From Pseudolysobacter sp. (GTDB lineage Bacteria; Pseudomonadota; Gammaproteobacteria; Xanthomonadales; Rhodanobacteraceae): DNA of 6,118 bases. This document shows positions 1 through 5,963 of this stretch, in pieces. The stretch's first letter is position 1; every line of letters begins with the position of its first letter. The stretch lies in assembly GCA_025351985.1 (NCBI GenBank), contig JANXUW010000256.1, forward strand, positions 1 through 6,118. The letters are read 5' to 3'. The position numbers and the translations under genes were made by a program. The notes under the pieces were generated by a model. That model was not told the DNA's origin and did not search any database. It saw nothing but the letters and a program-made list of their open reading frames with translations.

Positions 1-410
1 TGCCCGAGGCCGCGCAACGCCACAAAGGCACTGCCCGAACCCTGACTACTGTTCCGCGACGCCTGGCTTGCCCCACCGACAATGCTCGGCAGCGACTGCA
101 GCAAATCGCCGACCGTTAGCTTGCCGCTTTTCTCGATCGCGGCACGATCAAGACTAAGCGCGGCGATTGATCTTTCCGCATCGATATGGCGGATGCGAAA
201 CTCGGCAGTCTGGATGGATTCCGGCCTCGGCGCGTCGTCCTCGATCATAATTGGCACCGAGGCGAAACCTGGCGTTTCGCTTGTCGGCGCAAACAGTTTG
301 GTCAACACTACATTATTGCGGCTAATTCGTAAAACTTGCTGGATTGTGTACGCTAGAAAATCGATTCGCGAATCGGCCTTTATTAAAATATTTTCGAGAT
401 AATCGGACAT
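1..410 (-). CDS. TonB-dependent receptor, N-terminal part (truncated by window edge), atypical N-terminus
   Basis: Outer-membrane receptors of this family import siderophores, sugars or other ligands with energy from TonB-ExbBD. The 136 visible residues end in a recognisable plug domain: an LDRAAIEKSG segment (about 88-96), then LTVGDLLQSLPS (98-109), a Ser/Gly/Asn-rich stretch, and FVALRGLG at the edge (129-136). The segment FRIRHIDAERS (71-81) resembles the [V/T]GSRIRRxDxET box that precedes the plug in Xanthomonadales receptors, but the TGS part reads TAE. The ATG at 408-410 is the only usual start codon after the in-frame TAG upstream. From there the protein begins MSDYLENILIKADSRID, with no hydrophobic signal peptide and no clear STN domain. 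An outer-membrane protein needs export, so the 5' end may be replaced, deleted or frame-disrupted, and the gene could be a pseudogene. The barrel lies outside the window. Family call is fairly sure; functionality and ligand are unknown. Confidence 0.8.
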   Translation of the reverse strand, partial: MSDYLENILIKADSRIDFLAYTIQQVLRISRNNVVLTKLFAPTSETPGFASVPIMIEDDAPRPESIQTAEFRIRHIDAERSIAALSLDRAAIEKSGKLTVGDLLQSLPSIVGGASQASRNSSQGSGSAFVALRGLG

Positions 411-555
411 CTGAAATTCGATCCAATAAAATTGTCTTTCGAAACTATGGTTATCAACGCATGAGCGCTTGATAAGCTACGTAATTATTCGCAACTCAAC
501 ACGATGGACATACTTGTCTTATCAATTTTCAACAGAAATCGGGCATTCGCAATTT
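411..555. other. AT-rich intergenic region between the AraC gene and the receptor gene
   Basis: This 145-bp gap separates two minus-strand genes and should hold the receptor's promoter. GC over 301-540 is about 36% by hand count, against 60-65% in samples of the neighbouring coding DNA, so the low-GC zone also covers the first third of the receptor reading frame. It contains the TTATCAA dyad and repeats listed separately, and a small perfect dyad CAAT-AAA-ATTG at 424-434. No good -35/-10 pair could be fixed by eye on the minus strand. No U-tract terminator follows the AraC stop codon, so read-through into the receptor gene cannot be excluded. Confidence 0.6.
451..475. promoter_or_regulatory. 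Inverted repeat TTATCAA...TTGATAA, candidate operator or hairpin
   Basis: TTATCAA at 451-457 is matched by TTGATAA at 469-475. Inside it, CGC (458-460) can pair with GCG (465-467), leaving a 4-nt loop (ATGA) and one bulged C at 468, so about 10 base pairs in all. No T-run follows on either strand, which argues against an intrinsic terminator. It lies 41-65 bp before the receptor ATG, a suitable place for an operator or a 5'-UTR hairpin. Function is inferred from position only. Confidence 0.45.
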
Positions 556-558
556 TCA
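519..558. repeat. Third TTATCAA copy overlapping a 9-bp direct repeat CAATTTTCA
   Basis: A third TTATCAA lies at 519-525 and runs directly into CAATTTTCA (523-531). The same nonamer recurs at 550-558, starting 27 bp further on, where it overlaps the AraC stop codon (TCA on the plus strand at 556-558). In AT-rich DNA a 9-bp repeat can arise by chance. The link with the nearby dyad makes a protein-binding array possible, but this is weak. Confidence 0.3.
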
Positions 559-1464
559 GCTGGCACGGCGCGATATCGAACGATATGACGTGGCAGTGCT
601 GCCGAAACGCACCTTGAAGGCACGCGCAAATGTCGTGCGATTTTCAAACCCGCTCAGATGCAATACCTCACGGATATTCATGCTGGATTGCGCAATCAAG
701 CGACCGGCAAATTCGACGCGTGTGCGTAACAGGCTGGCATACGGTGTCTCACCGAAGACCTTCTGGAACAACCTGATGAACTGGTTTGGCGAATAGCTCG
801 TCAACGTGGCCAGCATGGGGATGTCGATATCGCTGGATGAATTGATCTGTATCAGGTGTCGCGCCCGCTGCAGTCGCAAAAAAATACGCCGCTTGCGCGC
901 CAGGGACGGCCCCGGACACTGCTCCAGCATCGGCGCAAACGGCTGCTGCAGATCGATCAGCAGTCGCGAAAAATCATCCGCGCCGGGTTTTGCAAGCGTG
1001 CCGGAAACATCGAGTGCGGCGCGCGCGAGCCGCAGCAAAGCAAGCCGCATAGTCGGCGTTGCGCGATGCCTGGCGGGGAAAACTGCGGGCAGTTCGCTCC
1101 TGACGCCGCCAGCCGAAGACATCAATCCAGCCCACACTTCATGCGCGGCAATCAATCCGATGCATGCGCCCGACATCGGGCAACTCACTTCGTGCGAATG
1201 CTCGGCATCGGACGTGAATATTTCACCGCGTCTTACGAAAAATCGCGCGCTTGGCACTTCTATCCAAGCGCCATTTTTCAGCGGGCACCAGATGCCCACC
1301 ATGCCTGCCGGCACACTGACATCGACATGGCGTTCGCACAGCAAGACATGCATGCCGACATCGGCGCCGGATGCCGAAATTTTCGCCGGCGGCGGTAGCC
1401 GAATATTTCCACCGGCAGCAATACGCTGAGTTCTGATTTCGATCATGACTGCCCTTTTTTTCAT
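556..1464 (-). CDS. AraC-family transcriptional regulator with N-terminal cupin-like sensor domain
   Basis: A DNA-binding regulator of about 300 residues, the usual size for a full-length AraC/XylS protein. Residues from about 35 to 115 are beta-rich and cupin-like (MHVLLCERHVDV, then FFVRRGEIFTSDAEHSHEV), as expected for a small-molecule sensing domain. The C-terminal domain has both helix-turn-helix motifs: the first about 214-250 (IPMLATLTSYSPNQFIRLF and KVFGETPYASLL), the second about 262-294 with the family signature LSGFENRTTFARAFKVRFG. The usual GxTPxxYR end reads GSTATSYR, so the common Pro is Ala. Two starts are possible. ATG 1464 has GGTGA 6 nt upstream, and ATG 1446 (six residues shorter) has AAAGGG about 6 nt upstream; the longer form is given. 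It is transcribed away from the hydrolase gene and toward the receptor gene, so either neighbour could be its target. The effector is unknown. Confidence 0.9.
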   Translation of the reverse strand: MKKRAVMIEIRTQRIAAGGNIRLPPPAKISASGADVGMHVLLCERHVDVSVPAGMVGIWCPLKNGAWIEVPSARFFVRRGEIFTSDAEHSHEVSCPMSGACIGLIAAHEVWAGLMSSAGGVRSELPAVFPARHRATPTMRLALLRLARAALDVSGTLAKPGADDFSRLLIDLQQPFAPMLEQCPGPSLARKRRIFLRLQRARHLIQINSSSDIDIPMLATLTSYSPNQFIRLFQKVFGETPYASLLRTRVEFAGRLIAQSSMNIREVLHLSGFENRTTFARAFKVRFGSTATSYRSISRRAS

Positions 1465-1729
1465 GCCGTATCACCAAGGCGCGCCGCGAATTCCGTGGCT
1501 CCATGCCATGACGAATTGATCGGCTGCGTAATCATGAATACGAGAATCGGCAGCGAAGTTCGCCATCTCGGCAGGAATTGTTGTACATGATGCAGAACGC
1601 GGCGATTTGGTCGCATCGGGTCGGTCGAAAATCCGACATATCGCAGTTGCGATCTCCCTCCGTCTAACTCGCCGTGGCGAACTTGCTCGCCAAATCTCGT
1701 ATGTAGTTGGAACGGTGCGGTGCGATGTT

Positions 1730-1750
1730 TGTCGTCTGCTGTCGACGACA
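1730..1750. repeat. Inverted repeat TGTCGTC-N7-GACGACA
   Basis: A perfect 7-bp inverted repeat with a 7-nt spacer, centred about 70 bp upstream of the hydrolase GTG start. It is the longest clean dyad in this intergenic region. It could be an operator half-site pair or a 5'-UTR hairpin. There is no T-run, so it is not a terminator. Chance occurrence cannot be excluded. Confidence 0.3.
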
Positions 1751-1800
1751 CGCTTCTGCTCGGCAGTTGGACCATTCCGGTCAGAGACGTCTTGATCAGC

Positions 1801-1804
1801 AGGA
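1801..1804 (+). promoter_or_regulatory. Shine-Dalgarno AGGA that decides the GTG start of the hydrolase
   Basis: AGGA lies 7 nt before GTG 1812, within the context AGCAGGA. The next in-frame ATG (1833) has no comparable site at normal spacing; only AAAAAG, about 13 nt away, precedes it. The GTG start also adds two lysines and a histidine to the n-region of the signal peptide. Confidence 0.65.
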
Positions 1805-1811
1805 TTATTGC

Positions 1812-2786
1812 GTGAAAAAGCACACAGCTTTAATGAAAATTTCTATTTTTATTGCAGGTATCACGATTTTATTGCAGGCGTGCTCGCAGCCGGTCGCCTT
1901 GCGCGATGAATATGCGGAGACAAATGGCATTCGCATTCACTATGTCACTGCGGGTTCGGGAAAGCTGATGATTTTCCTGCACGGATTTCCCGAATTCTGG
2001 TATCAATGGAAACCGCAACTGGAAGAACTCGGCAAGGACTATCAAGTCGTAGCGCCCGACATGCGCGGTTACAATCTTTCTGCAAAGCCCGAAGGCATCG
2101 AGCCGTATCAGATCGACCATCTTGTCGAAGATGTTCGCGCGCTGGCGCAACATCTGGGACGAAAAAAAATTATCCTGGTCGGCCAGGATTGGGGCGGCGT
2201 GATCGCTTGGGCGTTTGCGCTTTATCATCCGGATTACGTCGAAAAGCTGATTATTCTGAACGCGCCGCATCCAGCCATCTTCGATCGCGAGCTGAAACAG
2301 AATGCGGCACAACAAGCCGCGAGCGCCTACATGTTGGCGATTCGTGATGACAAAACGGAACAGGCGTTGGCAGACCACAACTACGCCGCGCTGCAACAGT
2401 CGGTGTTGGCCGAGGGCTTGCAGAACGGACGTTTGTCACCAGCGGATCGCGACCTTTACCTGCAAGCATGGGCGCAACCCGGCGCGCTGCGCAGTGCGCT
2501 CAATTATTATCGCGCCGCACGGATCGGCCCACCGGATAGTGCGCGAAAAATCGGCGCGAACGGCAACTACACGCCTGCCTTGCACTCCACCATCGTGCAT
2601 GTTCCAACGTTGTTGATCTGGGGACTGAAAGATCCGTATTTGCTGAGCGGAAACCTCAGTGGTATCGCCGCCTACGTGCCGGAATTGACGCTCAAACTCA
2701 TGCCGGATGCATCGCACTGGATCAATCGCGAAAAACCCGAAGAAGTGAATGCGCTGATCCGTGATTTCATCAAGGCGAGCAACTGA
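1812..2786 (+). CDS. Epoxide-hydrolase-like alpha/beta hydrolase, predicted lipoprotein
   Basis: 324 residues from GTG 1812. Residues 1-23 form a lipoprotein signal peptide: a basic n-region, a hydrophobic run ISIFIAGITILLQA, and lipobox LQAC with Cys24 as the lipidated residue. The rest is an alpha/beta-hydrolase-1 fold with epoxide hydrolase hallmarks: oxyanion motif HGFPEFWYQW (from His57), PDMRGYNLSAKP (82-93), nucleophile elbow GQDWGG with Asp126, second acid Asp274 (GLKDPY) and catalytic His302 (ASHWIN). Cap residues Tyr173 (ASAYML) and Tyr232/233 (LNYYRA) fit the two ring-opening tyrosines of soluble epoxide hydrolases. An Asp nucleophile excludes an ordinary Ser esterase. A haloalkane or fluoroacetate dehalogenase is less likely, since those usually have different residues after the Asp (DRGG) or lack the Tyr pair. 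Export by the lipoprotein route would place it in the cell envelope, which is unusual because most relatives are cytoplasmic. The substrate is unknown. It is divergent from the AraC gene, and no terminator is visible before the kinase. Confidence 0.88.
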   Translation: MKKHTALMKISIFIAGITILLQACSQPVALRDEYAETNGIRIHYVTAGSGKLMIFLHGFPEFWYQWKPQLEELGKDYQVVAPDMRGYNLSAKPEGIEPYQIDHLVEDVRALAQHLGRKKIILVGQDWGGVIAWAFALYHPDYVEKLIILNAPHPAIFDRELKQNAAQQAASAYMLAIRDDKTEQALADHNYAALQQSVLAEGLQNGRLSPADRDLYLQAWAQPGALRSALNYYRAARIGPPDSARKIGANGNYTPALHSTIVHVPTLLIWGLKDPYLLSGNLSGIAAYVPELTLKLMPDASHWINREKPEEVNALIRDFIKASN

Positions 2787-2810
2787 CTACGCACGCAAGA
2801 TGGAAAGCCG

Positions 2811-2987
2811 ATGCTCTCATATGAGTACCATTCGACCGCGCCGTGGCCAGATTTCAGCCGAATGGATTGGCGCAACGTTTATCGTGTGCAAAACGTCTAC
2901 ATCCATCCGCGCGTCGATCTTTGCATCACAATTCGCAACGGCTGCAGCTGCGCAACGAATTCCACCGGGGAAAGAACGAGTGCTTGA
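2811..2987 (+). CDS. Possible small ORF, 58 residues, unknown function, just upstream of the kinase
   Basis: ATG 2811 is preceded by GGAAAG (2802-2807), giving 6 nt between GGA and the start, a better ribosome site than the kinase itself has. The frame stays open for 58 codons and ends in TGA at 2985-2987, three bases (GCC) before the kinase ATG and in the same frame, so translational coupling is plausible. The product begins MLSYEYHSTAPWPDF, is rich in Tyr, Trp and Arg in the middle (DWRNVYRVQNVYIHPRVDL), and has three cysteines (38, 45, 47). There is no signal peptide or membrane segment. I recognise no family. A rival plus-strand frame that overlaps the kinase start by ATGA is also open, so this could be leader or decayed sequence rather than a gene. 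Confidence 0.35.
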   Translation: MLSYEYHSTAPWPDFSRMDWRNVYRVQNVYIHPRVDLCITIRNGCSCATNSTGERTSA

Positions 2988-2990
2988 GCC

Positions 2991-5948
2991 ATGACCGCGA
3001 GACGTTGGCAGCAAATCGACGCGCTGTTTTCGCAGGCGCTTGAGGTCGCGCCGGAACAGCAAGCTGCATGGCTCAGACAAAACTGCGGCCACGATGACGA
3101 ACTGCTGATTTCGGTCGAGCAATTGTTGCGTGCGGATTCGAGTCTCGGCGATTTTCTCGAATCGGACCCGATCATCAGTCTGGCGCGCGAAGAATCCGAC
3201 AACGAAATGCCGCGCCAGTTCGGCCATTATCGTGTGCTGCATCTGCTCGGCCAAGGCGGCATGGGCGAGGTGTTTTTGGCCGAGCGCGACGATGGCGAAT
3301 TCGAGCAACGCGTCGCGGTCAAATTGCTGGCGTATCCGACGCCGGGTCTGTTGCAGCGCTTTCGCCAGGAACGACAGATTCTGGCACGCCTGAATCACCC
3401 GAGCATCGCGCACTTGATCGACGGCGGGCTGACGGAATCGGGCCAACCGTATTTCGTCATGGAATATGTGCAAGGCCTGCCGATCCACGAATATTGTCGC
3501 AAGCACGCACTCGATACCACGGCGCGGCTGCGGCTTTTTCTCGGTGTTTGCGAAGCGGTTCGTTACGCCCACCAGAATTTGGTGGTTCATCGCGATTTGA
3601 AACCTTCGAATATCCTCGTCACGATCGATGGCGTGCCGAAACTGCTCGACTTCGGTATTGCGAAATTGCTCGCCGCGAGCGTGGACGATGCCGATCCGCA
3701 AACCGCCGCGCATCTTTTTACGCCGCCCTACGCCGCGCCGGAACAGATCCGCGGCGGAACGATCACCACCGCTACCGATGTCTATGCGCTTGGCGTGGTG
3801 CTGTACGAAATGCTGGTCGGGCAGCGCCCGCATCGGCGCAGCGAGGCGCAGGCCAGCGTGGAGCAGGTCATACTCGAAGACGACGCGCTCGCCCCGAGCG
3901 TGAGCATCGGCAAAAATCTGGCCGATGCGTCATTACGCCGTGCGCTGCGCGGCGATCTCGATCGGATCGTGCTGAAGGCGCTGCAGAAAGTTCCGCTGCA
4001 ACGTTATCCGTCGGTCGAGGCGTTTGCCGATGATTTGCAGCGGCATCTTTCCGGACATCCGGTTACCGCGGTTGGCGACGCATGGTCTTATCAACTGCGC
4101 AAGTTCGCGCGGCGGCATCGTATCGGCGTCGCGATCGGCGCATTCGGATTCGCACTGTTGATGATCGGTATCGCCGGTATCGCGTGGGAAGCGCAACGCA
4201 CGCATCAGCAAGCCATGCGTATCGAGGCCGAAGCGCAGCACGCGCGGGAACAGGCCGAGCGCGCCGATGTCGTGCGGCAATTTCTGGTCGGCGTACTCGA
4301 CGATGCCAAGCCGGACAGCAGCCCTGGTGGTGCAATCACGGCGCACGAGCTGCTCGACAAGGCGACGCATCGGCTCGACGAAAACCACATCGACGTGGCC
4401 GCGATCAAGGCCGATATTCTCGACGTGCTCGGAAAACTGTATTTCGATATCGGCGACTACGATGCTGCCGAAAATCTGCTCACGCAGGCGCAGCTGCTGA
4501 GCGATACGCAGGCGGTACCGCCGGGCATTCACGCACGTATATTGCTGCATCTTGCCAACATCGCCCAGCGTCGTGGTGCCTATCCGATCGCGCGTACCTA
4601 CCTGCAACAAAGCCTCGCGCTGACCGAGGGTAGCGAAAACGTGCAGATGGTATCGGACATCCGCCATGTGCTCGATACGGTGGAGATGGAGGCGAGCGGC
4701 ATCAATGCGCAGCCGGTCGTGCGCGCGACTCTCGCTTATGATCGCGCTCACTTCGGCGGAAACAACGACGCCGTGCAGGCCGACCTGGTTGCACTGGCGT
4801 GGTCTTTGTTGAGTAGCTCGCAGCTCGATGAAATGGAAAAGGCCGCCAACCAGGCTGTTGCGATCGCGCGTGAGTTGCACGGGCAATACCACAGCAGTGT
4901 CGCCAGTGCGCTGGAAGTACTCGGTTATGCACGCGAGGCACGCGGCGATCTGGTCGGCGCCGAAGGCGTACTCGATCAGGCGCTGACCATCAATACGCAG
5001 GTACTCGGCGCGGTGCATCCGAATACACTGCAGGTGGAATCCGATCTGCTGCTGATGCTCGAAGAACAAGGGCGATATCGCGAAGTGTTGCCGCGCCGCT
5101 TGCGCAACATCGAGCACGAGCGTGCCGCCGTCGGCGATACCAATTCATCGCTGGCATACGCCTACGAGAATCTTGGCGATACGCAAAGAGAGCTGGGCCA
5201 GTTCAACGCCGCCGAAATTTCATTGCACCAGGCACTGCGTATCTGGGAATCGTTGGACAATACCAATGATCCGCAAATTTCCGCTGTGCGCGTGAGTTTG
5301 GGTTCGGCGCTTTATCTCGAAGGAAAGTTGCGCGATGCCAAGGCCGAACTGGAACAGGCGCAGGCTGTTGCGCGCAGTCATTTCGGCGAAAACTCCGCGC
5401 GCACGCGGCGGGCATTGTACTGGCTGGCGCGGGTCGCAATTCGCGAAAATCGCGCGCCGGACGTGCTCGAATCGATCACCAACAACCTTGTCGCAGTCCG
5501 CGCCGAAATACCATCGAACCGCCTTGAACTTCAATACGCGCTGACCGTTGCTGCCGAAGTTCAGCTCGCCAGCGGTCATCCAGACGTCGCCGACGAGCTC
5601 GCAAAATCCGCACTCGTCCTGAATCGCCAGTTGTACCCTGCCGGCAGTCATCGGCTCGGCACAGCGTTGTTGTTGCTGGGTCGCAGCGCGGCGATGCAGG
5701 GCCGTTACATCGAGGCGGAGGCATCGTTGCGCGAAGCGTTGCAGGTACGCGGCACGGTTTACGCGGCCACCGATCCACGCATCATCGAGATCGAGTTTGC
5801 ACTCGCCACGACACTTGCGGCACAGCATCAGTCACGCGCGGCGCGTTTGCTGCTGAGCGGTGTGCGCAAACACCTGGATGGCGTGAATTTTCCTTACGCG
5901 ATCGAGGCTCGGCAGCGCGCCAGCGAATTGCTGGCAAGCGCGAAATAG
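2991..5948 (+). CDS. Transmembrane Hanks-type Ser/Thr protein kinase with C-terminal TPR domain
   Basis: 985 residues. Residues 1-70 are the small helical module (RWQQIDALFSQALE, then NCGHDDELLISVEQLL) often found before such kinases. The kinase domain spans about 80-355 and looks catalytically complete: Gly loop GQGGMGEV (87-94), VAVK with Lys111, helix-C Glu127, HRDLKPSN with Asp202 and Asn207, DFG at 220-222, APE at 249-251 and helix-F Asp263. Thr238 and Thr244 in the activation segment are candidate autophosphorylation sites. One membrane helix (about 378-398) follows an Arg/Lys-rich stretch, putting the kinase in the cytoplasm and the rest in the periplasm. After a helical linker (400-430), TPR-like helix pairs are seen near 471-504, 512-545, 636-669, 722-755, 764-797 and 886-920. 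Such tails bind proteins and may sense an envelope signal. ATG 2991 is the first start after an in-frame TGA; its Shine-Dalgarno is weak. The convergent ECF sigma factor is a plausible target, by analogy with PknT/EcfP. Confidence 0.95.
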   Translation: MTARRWQQIDALFSQALEVAPEQQAAWLRQNCGHDDELLISVEQLLRADSSLGDFLESDPIISLAREESDNEMPRQFGHYRVLHLLGQGGMGEVFLAERDDGEFEQRVAVKLLAYPTPGLLQRFRQERQILARLNHPSIAHLIDGGLTESGQPYFVMEYVQGLPIHEYCRKHALDTTARLRLFLGVCEAVRYAHQNLVVHRDLKPSNILVTIDGVPKLLDFGIAKLLAASVDDADPQTAAHLFTPPYAAPEQIRGGTITTATDVYALGVVLYEMLVGQRPHRRSEAQASVEQVILEDDALAPSVSIGKNLADASLRRALRGDLDRIVLKALQKVPLQRYPSVEAFADDLQRHLSGHPVTAVGDAWSYQLRKFARRHRIGVAIGAFGFALLMIGIAGIAWEAQRTHQQAMRIEAEAQHAREQAERADVVRQFLVGVLDDAKPDSSPGGAITAHELLDKATHRLDENHIDVAAIKADILDVLGKLYFDIGDYDAAENLLTQAQLLSDTQAVPPGIHARILLHLANIAQRRGAYPIARTYLQQSLALTEGSENVQMVSDIRHVLDTVEMEASGINAQPVVRATLAYDRAHFGGNNDAVQADLVALAWSLLSSSQLDEMEKAANQAVAIARELHGQYHSSVASALEVLGYAREARGDLVGAEGVLDQALTINTQVLGAVHPNTLQVESDLLLMLEEQGRYREVLPRRLRNIEHERAAVGDTNSSLAYAYENLGDTQRELGQFNAAEISLHQALRIWESLDNTNDPQISAVRVSLGSALYLEGKLRDAKAELEQAQAVARSHFGENSARTRRALYWLARVAIRENRAPDVLESITNNLVAVRAEIPSNRLELQYALTVAAEVQLASGHPDVADELAKSALVLNRQLYPAGSHRLGTALLLLGRSAAMQGRYIEAEASLREALQVRGTVYAATDPRIIEIEFALATTLAAQHQSRAARLLLSGVRKHLDGVNFPYAIEARQRASELLASAK

Positions 5949-5963
5949 AACGCCTGCTGCCAC

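Larger units (their letters stand above)
1465..1811. other. Divergent intergenic region between the AraC and hydrolase genes, no convincing gene
   Basis: This 347-base stretch lies between divergently transcribed genes and should carry both promoters. Open frames cross it on both strands, but none has recognisable protein content, and the minus-strand one overlaps the starts of both flanking genes. Several short inverted repeats are visible: TCGCA-gt-TGCGA (1641-1652), GGCGA-N6-TCGCC (1676-1691), TGTCGTC-N7-GACGACA (1730-1750) and GACC-N5-GGTC (1769-1781). The best plus-strand promoter guess, TTGATC (1516-1521) with TACGAG (1539-1544) at 17-bp spacing, is weak and far from the hydrolase start. 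No promoter is asserted. Confidence 0.5.

Noticed and set aside
82..402. 106-codon plus-strand frame opposite the receptor
   Set aside because: The minus-strand translation is a recognisable TonB-dependent receptor plug; the plus-strand product is featureless.
1461..1823. 120-codon minus-strand frame across the divergent intergenic region
   Set aside because: It overlaps the starts of both flanking genes, has no recognised content, and I saw no supporting ribosome site.
2930..2961. AATTCG...CGAATT inverted repeat with GCAGCTGC inside, just before the kinase
   Set aside because: Only the outer 6 bp pair well. The centre does not continue the stem and no T-run follows, so neither a terminator nor an operator is supported.
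2761..2994. 77-codon plus-strand frame ending in ATGA overlap with the kinase start
   Set aside because: It starts inside the hydrolase gene, lacks a clear ribosome site, and its composition is low-complexity Ser/Arg/Ala. The 2811-2987 frame is the better candidate, and only one of them is likely to be real.
2817..3833. 338-codon open frame on the minus strand opposite the kinase
   Set aside because: It is antisense to a clearly conserved kinase domain. The translation is Arg/Gln/His-rich without recognisable motifs, as expected from the opposite strand of GC-biased codons.
3933..5117. 394-codon open frame on the minus strand opposite the TPR region
   Set aside because: Same reasoning: a shadow of the strongly biased kinase reading frame, with no family features.
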